Made by a program: the position numbers and the translations under genes. Of a stretch of 64,000 bases of DNA, positions 24,001 through 34,880 are shown in pieces. Numbering within the stretch: position 1 is the first letter of the stretch; every line of letters starts with the position of its first letter. Below the pieces are notes generated by a model. The model worked only from the letters and a program-made list of their open reading frames with translations, was not told the DNA's origin and searched no databases. The DNA is taken from positions 12,465,738-12,529,737 of the forward strand of contig CM046835.1 in assembly GCA_025618425.1 (NCBI GenBank). Direction: 5' to 3'. Source of the DNA: Heliocidaris tuberculata. Its lineage: Eukaryota > Echinodermata > Echinoidea > Camarodonta > Echinometridae.

Positions 24001-27000
24001 ATTATACCGTTCTTCTATTTAGATTTTTTAATTTCCTAATTCATTCAAATATTTGCAGTTTGAGTTAAATTTAGCTTTTTAAAATATAGTGTAATTGCAA
24101 CCAAGGCTACGTGTCGGCTTCTATTCTCATCGATAGTATCAATATCACGAGATGTCTAGCTGGTAAGCTCTTTGTGAAACAGTTTAAGAAGATCATAGAC
24201 ATCTCCGTAGTTGGCGGATAAAGTTATGACTGTCCGGTCGTTGGTTTCAAGAAACAGGCCCCAGGTATAGACAATGTACCAATAGAGTTCCTCAATCTTT
24301 GTCTCTCATTCATCAGGGCTGAGATCATCTTTGTAGCTGGTATAAGTCAAACGGTAATGGACATAACAACCTAAAAGGAAACTACCATTTAGGCAAAATT
24401 CAACTCTCAGAAGTCAAGGAATATACAAATACTTAGGTATCACATTCACCAGCAACCTAACCTGGCAATGCCACATCAATGGAATAACATCAAAAGCATT
24501 TACCAAATACTTGGTCTCATCAGTCGAAATCTCCGACGACCCTCCCAGAAGATACGCCAACAAGCTTACAACTCACTTGTTCGGCCCCATGTTGAGTATT
24601 GTCCTACAGTTTGGAATCCATCCACAAAGAAGAACACAAGCAAAATTGAAGCTCTTCAGCGATGTGCAGCATGATTTGTTCTCCAGAAGTACCACCAAGC
24701 TCACTATACATGTACAAGCTTATCTGAAGATAAGCTTGTACTCCACAATAGTTTTTATGGGTGAATGGGCTTCAATAACTTTTGTGTGTATCAGCGGGCC
24801 TTTTTCCAGTCTAGATCATTCATACATGAGAGGGAAATAATTATTTAAAATTTCACTTTCAACTCTGAATCCCTAAAATTTGTGGCACAGTAAGAGTTGA
24901 AGAGTCCCTGAATCAGGTAATCTAGCAAATTTAAGAAAATTAAATCTTGCTTAGAGCAATTTTGTTGTCTTTTTTTGACTGCTGCAACAGTGAATGTTGG
25001 ACACAGTCCTACATAGGCAAGGGCCTTTGAGTGCACCAAACTGAAAGTGTGTCTGCCATGATTGAACACCTTCGGTGGGACATCCTGGAGAAATACAGAC
25101 ATGCTGCATGCCTCACCCTCCTGTACAAGATTCAACATGGCCTTGTTGCAATAAATCCAGATCAGTTTCTTACACCTATGACCCAGAGTAACACCAGGCA
25201 ATACCACCCAAATAAATTCCAGTTGATCACCACCCGCACCCAGCTGTATCACAACTCCTTCTTTCCACCGACAGTAGTGGCATGGAACACACTCCCTCAT
25301 GAAATCCTGGTTTCCGTTATAGCAGAAACCTTCCAGGGAGCCCTGTTAAAAAAAAAGCCACTGATGGCTGAGATCTGTTTTTTCTTCTCACGTTGTACAT
25401 ATAAGCACCAACAGTCTCTACTGCACACAAGCACCTTGCCAGATACTCTCCCGTTGACGCAATATCCTGACTGATGGATCCCTTCAAGTATCAATGTACA
25501 TGTAGAAGTAGAAGATATACGGTTGTACCGTCTGTCTATGGGGAAGGTTGACCAATGTCACTTTTAATAAATGATTCCCCACAACAGATGGTTATTTCTG
25601 TCTACCTCTTGAGCACCTCTTTTGCTCTGTACTAAAAATTTAAAAAGTTTTAGCTAAAGGGATCTATTTCTGAAGAAATTATTCTATTATAATTTTTTGG
25701 AAAAGCCTTTGCCCTTGATATTGACTATTTTCACACATGATTTTACACTGAACCTCTATGAAAAGGATCTATTTCTTTATCAACTTTGAAAACTTACATT
25801 TGTTAAATTATCAGTATAAAGCAAATGGGAGAGGTGCTCAAAAGATTCTTTACAGAGTGGGCATTTTGCAAGTGATTGATTTGCAAATTTAAAAATTCAT
25901 AACTTTCCTATTTGTTATTGGATTTTCTTCAAACTTTTTGTGATCCTTTTCTCTCATTTTTATGCTTTTACCAATTACCAACTTAATATTACTTAGGGTA
26001 GACTTCCCCTTTTAACTTTACCTCTCTATCACTTGACCAATTTGAGATTCTCAATTTTTTTAATGTTCTTACTCAGACTTTTTCTGTAAAGTCATAGCTA
26101 TCTTAATATATGTTTATTACTTTAACCAAGCTATTGTTTTTCTAAAGCAGTGTACTACATGTACATGTACCATGGTTAGCATGTTTAGATTGTAGTATAC
26201 CGGTAAATATTTCTTTCTATTTGTGATTATAATAATTGTATGAACAGGAATCATTATCTTGTTGTGTAAGGAACCATAAGTGAGAATTTTCTTAATTTGA
26301 CAATGACATTCATCTTTTTTTCGTTCAGGCCCTGGTAACAATATCAGAGGAAATAGCACAAGGAACTTGGGAAAACCTTGAAGATCTTCTTTCTCCGAAG
26401 GTAAAAGGAAAAACTTTAAATATTGTTTTACATTAGGCTTATTCAGACACCAGGTGATAAACTGCTTTGAATACAGCGTGGAAGGGCAAAATCTAATGAG
26501 ATTTGATTTCATACCTCTTGTAACACACAGATTAGTGGTTACATCATATAGGGGCCATTCACATTGTTGCATGCATGTGTAGTTACATGTACATGTGTAT
26601 GTTGCCTCTTGCCATTCATTAGCACACAAAGATCTGCTACAGGTGTCATTTGAAGCAATTAATAACTTTAATGTTACTAATGTCTAAATGGGGCTTAAGT
26701 CTATGTAGTTACTGATTATAAGATGCCTACTTAGAAAAACAGTGTACATTTGATGAGGAGAGACTGAATATGCCTCTGTAACTGTAACCATTATTTTGTT
26801 GAAGATTTTAGGGTATTGAAAAACTCTTATGTAGTGGTTTCTCAATTGTTTTAAAACCCCATTTTCAACAGATGAGTTGATTTTCTTTTTCTTCATACAA
26901 GGTAATGAAACACCTCCAAACACAAGAGCTGATTTCCAGTGGGTTCCTTCAAATTAGTAGAAAAGCGTATATACCATTTTAGATTTTCTGATTTTGTAAC

Positions 27001-28624
27001 TACTTACATTTGTTGAATTTGTGTATGTAAACCAGCTTTTGCAAGAAATCAAGAACACATGCCGGGGCTTCAGTCTGAAGGAGATCAGTTCTCTATCAGT
27101 GACAGCAGAGGACATTCTACATACCTTCCCACATGACATCGCTATACATTATGATGATAAAGGTATATAACTCTTTGGATATTGTGCTGTTTTCAATACT
27201 TCGCTGTCTTTAGATGCAATTAATTCTTACATTTTTGAAGCAGAGACCAGCATAAAAATAAATTTCTGTCATTGCAGCCATATTCCACTAATGCCAGTAT
27301 TTTTTAACCTGTTGACATACAGCCCTGGAATAAATTATTAGACCAACTCCATTTGGGGGCATGTAAGTAGTGTTAAGTCCATTGTCTATGGAGCTGGTTG
27401 AATAATTTTTTGCTGGGCTGTATATTGTATTTATTATTGTCCCATTTTTAAATATTTGTCAATTAGTATTCAGTGCTTGGTATCCTCAGGCACAAGCAAT
27501 TTAAAATCCAACTTTCATCAGCATCATATTTATCATCATCTTTATCAACATCATCATCATCATCATCATCAATTGGCAAGCCCCGATTTGTAGATAACTC
27601 ACGTGAGAAATGTGAAGTTGTGGATGATACTGCATTTGTATCTTTTACAGAACATGTTACTAACTTTTAGACTTGCCATTTGTTATAGCTTGTTATTACC
27701 TTGATAATACATTATATTTGTTGTTAAGCCAGTTTTCAGGTACTGCAGTTTTTCAAACATTTTGTTATTCAATGTAAGTTTGTATGATCATATGATTTTA
27801 AAAATAAGTATGTGTGAAGCTGTATGATCTTGTGGAAAAAAAAGATATTTATCTGTATACTTGTAAGTTTGTTACATGTATTTTTAACTATTTCCTATGT
27901 ACATATGCCATATGTCAGGAGGGAAGTTCCTGTTCATCCTGATGAAATTTTGGTGTCACTCTACTCAGTCAGGAAGCAGTGATCCAGAGGTCAAAGGTTT
28001 CCGTATTGGAAAGCCCCCTCCAGGTGTCTCACAGGAGCAGTTTGACAGTCTTGGTAGTGTCTACAGTTGTACATATGAGTAAGGAAATTTTTGATACTTC
28101 ATCGAGACATAAACATGTTTTTTGATTAAATGAAATAATGCGAACGCTATTCTTAAATGTTCAACTCGACTTTCACCCATGTGCACTTAAAGTAACCTAA
28201 GAAGTATATGGGAGCTTAACTTAATGTTTGCATCTGTAAAATATTGACAGTACCGATACTGATGATTCATTGGTGATACATCTCTGAATGTAAGGATAAA
28301 TAACTTCACATGCAACCCATTGCCTACAGGAACTAGGTGGTCCCTGTATCCAGCTTATGGAAATGAGATAATTCAGTAGTCAACAAGTCAAGAATACCAA
28401 TTTCATTTGTACTATTTTAATGAAATTCATAGGAAATTAGGAAATTTTTACAGAATTTTGGTGTTAACATTGTTTCTGTTCTTATTTTATATTGAGAGAT
28501 ATTTTTTCTTTTTAGGTTTCATCGTAATATTTCACCTGGTGCCAATCCGCAGTGGATGATCACATATATGCAACATGGTCAGCTTATAAACACTGAAACC
28601 AGAGGACTTCCTGAAGATGAATGA
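21048..28624 (+). CDS. MAIP1: Matrix AAA peptidase-interacting protein 1, mitochondrial
   Basis: Exons are 21048-21449, 26329-26400, 27036-27162, 27919-28078 and 28516-28624 (TGA at 28622-28624), in frame throughout and giving 289 residues; human MAIP1 has about 291. The start at 21048 gives MYRMNLFKKCVLLSLRTTG, basic and hydrophobic like a mitochondrial presequence. ATGs at 21000 and 21057 are alternatives. The Tim44-like core begins near residue 93 (FYWLIRSYFDPDFSIDEFTQ), continues through ISEEIAQGTWENLEDLLSP and IAIHYDDKGGKFLFILMKFW, and ends WMITYMQHGQLINTETRGLP. Family knowledge: MAIP1 sits in the mitochondrial matrix, associates with the m-AAA protease AFG3L2 and aids maturation of the calcium uniporter subunit EMRE. 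The first intron (4.9 kb) is packed with transposon remains. The stop codon lies in the first unit of a tandem repeat. Confidence 0.95.
21647..22200. repeat. Possible degenerate foldback relative in MAIP1 intron 1
   Basis: Opens TTTAAAGGGGATGTCAACTC, like the TTTAAAGG ends of other palindromic elements here. GATGTCACTTTAAA near 22175 could be the other end, but the arms do not match well, so this is tentative. No coding content. Confidence 0.3.
22661..24264 (+). mobile_element. 1.6-kb CAGGGGCCTGTTTC element, copy 1
   Basis: Ends AGGGGCCTGTTTCTCGAAACC and GGTTTCAAGAAACAGGCCCC form a terminal inverted repeat of about 20 bp. Sub-terminal words TTGACTAAGTCAGCGCTAGTT (left) and GAGATGTCTAGCTGGTAAGC plus GACATCTCCGTAGTTG (right) recur inverted in copy 2 (37042-38923). 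No transposase is visible; the interior is A+T-rich and non-coding. No clear target duplication. Inserted in MAIP1 intron 1. Confidence 0.8.
24340..25480 (+). mobile_element. LINE reverse transcriptase C-terminal fragment, degraded
   Basis: Translation gives KYLGITFTSNLTWQCHIN (near 24435), then in another frame NLRRPSQKIRQQAYNSLVRP and HVEYCPTVWNPSTKKNTSKI (24520-24660), a TGA inside the QRCAA-FVLQKY motif, and after an insertion EHLRWDILEKYRHAACLTLL with the terminal FPPTVVAWNTLP motif (25060-25300). This is the thumb and tail of a CR1/Jockey-like ORF2. Frameshifts, a stop (CGA to TGA would explain it) and an insertion at 24713-25028 make it dead. Confidence 0.85.
24713..25028 (+). mobile_element. 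Hairpin-ended repeat, family C, copy 2, nested in a LINE
   Basis: Begins with a perfect hairpin GTACAAGCTTATC-TGAA-GATAAGCTTGTAC and ends near AGGCAAGGGCCTTTGAGTG. Matches 13612-13942 in reverse orientation. LINE coding sequence lies on both sides, so the element arrived after the LINE. Confidence 0.75.
25880..26015. repeat. Single arm of a family A foldback element
   Basis: AAAAATTCATAACTTTCCTA, TTCAAACTTTTTGTGATCC and GTAGACTTCCCCTTT match the right arm of the element at 2368-2951. The opposite arm is absent nearby, so this is a solo fragment in MAIP1 intron 1. Confidence 0.55.
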
Positions 28625-28940
28625 CTGTCTTATGTTGTTCATATGTACAATGTGGTCAGCTTATAAACGATGATACCAAAGAACTACCTGAAGATGAATG
28701 ACTGTCGTGCTGTGTTCATATTTCCAATGTGGCTATTTGATAACACTGATTCTAGAGGACTACCTGAAGATGAATGACTGCCATGCTTTGTTCATTCATG
28801 CATCATGGCCAGCTGATAAACCCTGATAACAGAGGACTACCTGAAGATAAATGACAGTTGTGCTCTGTTCATACTTGAAACTTGGCCAGCTGTTGAGAGG
28901 ACGGCCTATAGATGAATGTCTGTCATACTTAATGTTGTTT
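28566..28940 (+). repeat. Five-unit ~76-bp tandem repeat covering the MAIP1 stop codon
   Basis: Units run 28566-28640, 28641-28717, 28718-28793, 28794-28870 and 28871 to about 28940. The first includes the last coding codons (AGGACTTCCTGAAGATGAAT, containing the TGA). Units 2-4 repeat CTACCTGAAGATGAATGAC or a one-base variant, with CATATGTACAATGTGGTCAG-like starts. Unit 5 is the most diverged. The coding unit is thus the first member of an array that forms the start of the 3' UTR. Confidence 0.9.
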
Positions 28941-28998
28941 CATGAGGGAATCTGGCTGCTAAATATGATGTACAATGGTCTTTTACTTATTTACATAA

Positions 28999-29085
28999 AA
29001 TAAACTAGCATTGCAGTGACTGTTAAGGGTACTTCATCTTGTTTGCAGCCCTAAATTTTGAAGTTGTGTGTGATTATTCAATAAA
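28999..29085 (+). terminator. Candidate MAIP1 polyadenylation signals
   Basis: AATAAA hexamers occur at 28999-29004 and 29080-29085, about 375 and 455 bases after the stop. The second lies inside the MITE that starts at 29027, so the element may supply an alternative 3' end. No transcript data. Confidence 0.45.
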
Positions 29086-29419
29086 TTAGAAAAGAATTAT
29101 AATTGGAAAACTTGTGTGGATGTGAAAAGGATTATAATATGCTTTTACATGTAAGTAAGTAACAATTTGGTAACACTATTTTTTTTCAAAAAAAAAAAAA
29201 AATTGCATAATTTTAAAATTATTTTTTTGACTGTTACTAGTACTAGCGTTGATTTCTGAATAGCTCCCTCTTCGACAAAAGCAAGATTTTCATTTCTTAC
29301 AAAGGAGTTATAGAACTTGTTACCTTGAAATTTCATAGCCAGTATCTACAGGATGTCTACTAAACCTGTGCAAAGTTTCATGGAATTTTGTGTAAGTCTG
29401 CAAAAGGGATGAAGTACCA
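29027..29419 (+). mobile_element. GGGTACTTCATC MITE, family D, copy 1, flanked by TTAA
   Basis: Left end TTAAGGGTACTTCATCTTG and right end GGATGAAGTACCATTAA are inverted repeats, with TTAA on both sides (29023-29026 and 29420-29423). An inverted copy lies at 40944-41571: AAGTTCTATAACTCCTTTG there corresponds to the inverse here, as does CAAAATTTAGGGCTGCAAAA. It sits in or just after the MAIP1 3' UTR. Confidence 0.75.
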
Positions 29420-29684
29420 TTAAGAGTGTGATGTAAGAAATGAAAAGGAATCGTGTATATCTTCGTCTTTCACACTTGACAAAAGAGCACTATTTCATAT
29501 AAGGTTTTGAGTATCATCATCATCATCATCATCATCCTCATCCTCAAAACAACAGAATGTTCTGATACATGATCACATTTACTCCAGACTTTGTATGAAA
29601 TTATTTGTCATCTTATTCAGTCCCGATAAACTTTAAAAAAAAAAAAAATTTAATTCAGTTATTGCCCCAACTTCCTGTATAAGC

Positions 29685-29873
29685 TGTTTCTTTCGCGTAC
29701 AGATATTTTCGCGATTTTGGACTAGGTAGGGAAATTCGCGAGGGTTTGATTTCGCGATTTTTGTGATGTTTTTGTTACTATAAACAGCCATATATTGAAG
29801 TGGAAATTTTCGCGAGGACCGACTCGCGAAAATCGCGAAAATAAAACCACCGCGAAAATAACCACTTATACAG
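29685..29873. mobile_element. MITE with CTGTATAAG ends and many TTTTCGCG words
   Basis: Ends CTGTATAAGCTGTTTCTTTC and ATAACCACTTATACAG are inverted repeats. The interior repeats TTCGCGATTTT and its inverse AAAATCGCGAAAA, with unusually dense CGCG for this A+T-rich region. 189 bp, non-coding. Confidence 0.7.
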
Positions 29874-30277
29874 TCTTTCATTTTGTGCTGGTTTTTCCTC
29901 CTGTAGCCCATAGAGGGTGGCACACATGAACAGGAGTAGCTGTTTAGTCTGTAAGGGCAGATTCCACTGCTGGATAACCCCAGTTGAACAGCATTCTACA
30001 ATCTATATTGCACCCCTCCATAGTGGAATACATCAATGCAATTTTTTTTTGTGATTGATTTTACTATCACTTGTAATGCATTTTGAAATGTAACACTCAA
30101 GAATTATTTATTCTCATCATTGGTTTTTATCTTATGATTTTATTTCATTTACTAAGTCTGTATGTTTCATGTCAGCAAAAATAGCATGTTTTTACTATCA
30201 ATGGATGATTTCTGTTAACCAAAGTCATGATTGATATATGTAAAGAAAATGTTATGGTCAGAAAAATATTATTTCCA

Positions 30278-30600
30278 AAGGTTCGTAATTCCGAAATGTA
30301 AATTTCCCATAGCAGGGGGTTCATAATTCCGAAAATGAAATAGGGTTCATAATTCCGAACATTTGATACATTACTCCCAAGGCTCGTTATTCCAAAGGTT
30401 CGTAATTCCGAAAATGAAAAAGGGTTCTTAATTCCGAAAATGGAATAGAGCCCTGTAACTTTTGAGAATGACAAACCTTCAGAACTCTTTTTCATTTTCA
30501 GAATTATGAACCCTGTTTCATTTTCGGAATTACGAACTGTCGGAGTAAAGAACCTTCGGGAAAAGTGTACCTTCGGAATTATGAACCTTCGGAAAAATGA
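30278..30600. repeat. Array of GGTTCGTAATTCCGAA units in both orientations
   Basis: About ten words of the type GGTTCATAATTCCGAAAATG occur: direct between 30278 and 30450, and inverted (TTTTCGGAATTACGAACC-like) between 30475 and 30597. This gives a clustered inverted array. The minus frame of 143 codons across it is repetitive and has no domain. Confidence 0.75.
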
Positions 30601-30821
30601 CATGGAACCATATTGTTTATGACAAAAGTTTGATATATAAACTCGACTTTATGTGGTTCACGTAGAAACTTTTAAGAGCGAAATGTTATTGAGATGTTTA
30701 TATAAATTTTCACATTCAGACTCAAACTTTATTTCCAATTTCAACGACAAAATACATTTATATATAAAAAAACAAAATGTATAAGACAACAACATGAATA
30801 TAAAAACAGCAACATACATTT

Positions 30822-30823
30822 AT

Positions 30824-30882
<59 letters not shown>

Positions 30883-30912
30883 CATGTATACATATATATA
30901 TATATATGTGTA
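30822..30912. repeat. (CA)n-(TA)n compound microsatellite
   Basis: ACACAC run followed by TATATA and ATACATGTATAC units, lying at the 3' side of the minus-strand LINE. Confidence 0.85.
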
Positions 30913-31052
30913 CATTACAAAAGTGAATACAAAGACGAACAGTAATATTTTAAACTAGGCATCATAATTGGAAATGGTGGGCAAGATTAAAGCCAAGGTC
31001 GAGGCTTGTAAAGTTTCATGCGCACCTCAATGATAATGCAGTAATAATAATA

Positions 31053-31224
31053 CAGGTAACTCTGCCTAAGTCGAATCTCTTGGGACCACAGAAATCTGTT
31101 CGACTTAGGCGAAATTCGACTTAGAAGAGGTAAAAAACACGTTTTGCTCATTCTGTTCTGAAAAATTGCTTCGACTAAGGCGATTATTCGACTTATGGAA
31201 GGTCGACTTATGCAGAGTTAACTG
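31053..31224. mobile_element. Palindromic MITE flanked by TA (mariner-like)
   Basis: TA-CAGGTAACTCTGCCTAAG at the left and the inverse TCGACTTATGCAGAGTTAAC-TG-TA at the right. TCGACTTA words recur several times within. The TA dinucleotide on each side suits a Tc1/mariner-type target duplication. Lies between the LINE C-terminal coding tail and the LINE 3' end. Confidence 0.75.
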
Positions 31225-32390
31225 TATTTGCTTTAATTGTGAATTTGTATATGAAAAAAAACAAAAACAAAACCAAAACAAACATGAGTGTAACATGAAG
31301 GAAAAAATAAACAGAAAAAAGGGGGAATACAGGGGGAACAAACATGTCAGTAGAATTAAATCAATTTAAATAAGATTTGAAATTAGAATCAATATAAAGA
31401 AATTAAGTGCCACTTATATTGTCTCCTGAAAGTATTATTAAATGTGGTTTTAAATCTGTCACAGCTAAGAGTGTTCCAAAGGATGGGACCAGAGTGGCGA
31501 AGGGAATATTTAGAGCTGTCGTTTGGACATACCCATCGGTGAAAATTATTTGCATTTCTTGTGGGATAATTATGTATTTTGGAATTCAAAGAAAACATAT
31601 TAAATAAGTAGGAAGGGTGTTTGTTTTAAATCGTTGCATAAGGGACGCTATTTGTAATTTATTAATGTCTAATAATTTTAAAGTATATAATTTTTTAAAT
31701 AAAGGGGAGGAAGGAGTTAAATAGCTTTAATTGGTACAAAGACGTATTGCCCTTTTCTGTAATATAATAAGTTTATGTAGGTGCGAAGGATAAGTATTGG
31801 CCCAGACTGAATTACAATAAGATAAAGCAGACAAGATAAAAGCGTTATAAATATTAAATAATACGTATGTAGGTAATATATATTTCAGACGGTATAAAAT
31901 TCAACATATCGTGAGACTTTTAAACAAACAGATGTAATGTGGTCATTCCAATTCAAATTTTCATTCAATATTACACCTAAAAAATTTATAGATTTGGATC
32001 TGTTCAAAACGCTATTATGTAAACAAACTTCAATGTTTCCAGGCACTTGACAACCTCTCCTGTGAAAGTATAAATATTGCATTTTGTTGACATTTAATGA
32101 CAAGTTATTGCACGTAAACCAATTAGACACATTAATAAGACTAATGTTTAAAAATTGCAGTAAAAAATTGAAATCACTATGTGCGGCAAGAAGGGTTGTA
32201 TCATCTGCATAAAGAATGAAATCACATCCATGGTAAGAACTAGTGATATCGTTAACATATAACAAAAACAACAGTGGTCCTAAAATAGATTCCTGAGGAA
32301 CTCCTGTTTTTACAGGCTTACATGAAGATGTACAATTATTAAAAGCAGTATACTGTTTGCGATTAGATAAATATGATTTAAACCAGTTAA

Positions 32391-32793
32391 CCCTTTCAGG
32401 ACAGGAATTATTTAAGAGGCTAAATTGATCACATTTTGTTCTTCAAATTGGCAACAATATTATTTTTCTTTTCACGGTTCTAATAAATTGTAGTGTATTT
32501 GAAAAACAATATACATGGTTACCAATATTTTTGAAAAGTTAAAAAAATTGCCAATTTTGTTAAAAAACAATGATTTAAAACCTCACAATGTGTTGCCAAT
32601 TTAAGGATTTTACAGCTTATTCTCCTTTTTAAAATTCCTGACATCAAACGCAATATGGTCATGCAACAAAAATGGACATAGTGTGTGCAGATTTTTTTTT
32701 TCTTTCTACTAATGCATCTGGTATATTTTTTAGAGCTCTGAATAAAAAATTATAGAGCCAAACCACAAAATGTGGTCAATTGTCTTGAAAGGG
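32391..32793. mobile_element. piggyBac-like MITE, copy 1, in the LINE RT
   Basis: A 403-bp insert with ends CCCTTTCAGGACA and TGTCTTGAAAGGG (inverted repeat with one mismatch). TTAA lies exactly on each side (32387-32390 and 32794-32797). Removing the insert plus one TTAA rejoins the minus-strand RT reading frame. The TTAA duplication and CCC start are hallmarks of piggyBac elements. Copies lie at 43048-43469 (inverted) and, truncated, about 38340-38683. Confidence 0.88.
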
Positions 32794-33499
32794 TTAAAAG
32801 GTGTACCCCTCACACCGTAGTATTGCTATTTGTTTTATAAAACGGTAAAAGAAAGAGAATCGAACGCCTTTGAAAGGTCCATAAAAACGCCAATCACATG
32901 TTTGTTTTCGTTTAAATAATTATTTATTCTGTCATGTATTTCTATCAATGCCAAATCAGTTGAATTGTTCGAGAGAAAACCATATTGATTTTGAAGTAAG
33001 ACGTCATTATTTTCTAAGAATTCGTATAATCTATTATACACTTTTTCTAGTATCTTTGAAAAATATGGTAGGATAGAAATTGGTCGGTAATTTGTAAAGT
33101 CATTTGGGTCACCCTTCTTATAAACTGGTATTACCGTTGATATTTTTAATTTGCTAGGTACATGGCCGTTTGTTAGAGATAAATTACAAATGTGAAGGAA
33201 AATTTCAACGATATATGGAAATGATCTATCATGAAGATTTTTCAAATAATGGTATTTACAGTTATTCCCTAAATGCTGTGCCAGTTACACATGACAAGGT
33301 GCATTTCTTGTTTCAGTATTTTTTTTTGTCAGGAACAGTTTTATTGATTTATTTTGAAAAGAAGTTTCAAGGTCAGGCAATTATTTTTGATGAATAACAA
33401 TTCTTTGAAAGCAGAATTAAATTGATGCAAACAATTATTTAATTATATTGAGAGAATATGCTCACAGTGTAGCTGTAATTTAGAACAGAGTTTCAGGGC

Positions 33500-33740
33500 A
33501 AGGTCGATAGAGATGAGAGAGAGAGACAGCTGAGAGGGGGAGGGGAGAGATGAGAGAGAGAGAGAGGGGGGGGGGGGGGAGGAGGGAGAAGATAGAGAAT
33601 GAAATTGCAGTCATATGGAAGAGAGAGAACGTGAGAGATGAGAAAGATTGTTCAAGAGAGAGGAGGCTTCGGCTGCAAGCGAGAGAGAGAGAAAGAGAGA
33701 GAAAGAAGAAGAAGAAAGAAGAAGAAGAAGAAGAGAGTGC
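33500..33740. repeat. (GA)n-rich simple repeat
   Basis: GAGAGA blocks with a G-run at 33567-33579 and GAAGAA units near 33700-33735. The 80-codon frame across it (Arg/Glu/Lys-rich) is a by-product. Confidence 0.85.
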
Positions 33741-34199
33741 AAGAATGAAAGTCAGACCTTGGTTAGATACACCAGGTGCTTGGGAAATATGAAATAAAAA
33801 AAATAAACCGCTGTTTTTGTTTGCTAAAAATGTACCATTTCCATGCCAATATAACCTCTATTGTAGAATCTGATAGGATTATAACTTGATGGTTATTTCT
33901 TGAAATATAAAACAGAATTTATATTCATGTAAGTAGGCCTAAATTAAACGGCATAGCAACTATGTTTTGCATATTAAATTATCGATATGCTCCTTGACCA
34001 CTTTTGAACTTCACAAAGTGCAAGACTTGATCTAGACTCTAGATACTATGTAGCGCCCTCTGGCACCAAGCGGACTCGTTTTTGAAGTGCTCCAGAATAA
34101 CTTTTAGTCATCGATTTTATTTATACTTTTGCACATGCTTCTGTGGTGTATATGTTTACTCATCTTGTTATCTGCTAGATTTAGTTGAATTGTGTCTTT

Positions 34200-34475
34200 T
34201 CATCTTCTGAAACTATTTGCGCTCCTTCTCCCTCACTCTCTCTCTCTCTCTCTTTCTGATCTTTCCCCATCTTATTCTCTCTTTATGCTCTCTCTCTCCT
34301 ATTTCATTTTATATTTCTGATTCTCTTTCTCCCTCTCTGTTTTGTAAATATGAATATATGTATAAGATTGTATATCAAATTGTACTTTTATATATAAATA
34401 TATGTATTTTCCATGTAATTCAGCTCTTGAGCTGCCACATGGATTCTTCAATAAATTCCTTTCAATTCCAACAGC
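34200..34475 (+). mobile_element. LINE 3' end with terminal hairpin
   Basis: ATTCAGCTCTTGAGCTGCC contains the hairpin CAGCTC-TT-GAGCTG. It is followed by TTCAATAAATTCCTTTCAATTCC. The same design ends the LINE at 62553-63512 (CAGCC-TTTT-GGCTG, then AATAAAACC and TTCAATTC repeats). A (CT)n stretch precedes it at 34230-34340. No coding part is left. Confidence 0.65.
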
Positions 34476-34754
34476 TTGGCTTCTATTCCTCCCTCCCTCT
34501 CATCCTTTCTTCTTCCATTCTACTTATTATTACTTTTTGTAAATCTGTTTTTTAATTCATATCAGAACTGATACTTTTGTGGGCTTTACTTATAATGCTT
34601 ACTGAAGTAGATAAGGCCCTAATATTGCATAACTGCATTGTTTTATGAAAATCAAGTAACATTATAGCCGCCGTTTTATAATGTTTGGCCTAATTGATAA
34701 GTATGTTGTATGTGATAGTGAATTATATAGATATGCAAAAATAATGAATGTATG

Positions 34755-34880
34755 AATAGGCCTAAATATATGAATATATAAATAGATAAATTAAATAAAT
34801 AGTTAATAAATAAATACATAAGTAAATAAATAAATGAATGAATAAATAAAGAAATATAATAAATAAATAGATAATCATAC
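34755..34880. repeat. (AAAT)n-type simple repeat
   Basis: AATAAATA units with ATGA and ATAG variants; low complexity, non-coding. Confidence 0.8.

Larger units (their letters stand above)
30711..33300 (-). mobile_element. LINE (CR1/Jockey-like) 3' half with reverse transcriptase
   Basis: Minus-strand pieces: 33245-32835 carries the RT fingers and palm start (STVIPVYKKGDPNDFTNYRP, FMDLSKAFDSL). After a small frameshift and the MITE insertion it resumes with NWFKSYLSNRKQYTAF, GVPQESILGPLLFLLYVNDI (QG replaced by QE) and the catalytic FILYADDTTLLA box (about 32200). 31598-31389 is the C-terminal tail ending SCDRFKTTFNNTFRRQYKWH. The 3' end is marked by GGAAATAAAGTTTGAGTCTG (near 30715-30740). 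ORF2 is interrupted, so the copy is inactive. Two MITEs are nested in it. Confidence 0.85.

Noticed and set aside
24845..25300. 151-codon minus-strand frame
   Set aside because: Antisense to the LINE reverse transcriptase tail.
26117..26629. 170-codon minus-strand frame
   Set aside because: Covers MAIP1 exon 2 in antisense and flanking intron; composition is random and no family is recognised.
30172..30603. 143-codon minus-strand frame
   Set aside because: Runs through the TTCGTAATTCCGAA array; repetitive peptide is a by-product.
33550..33792. Charged 80-codon frame
   Set aside because: Translation of a GA-rich simple repeat.
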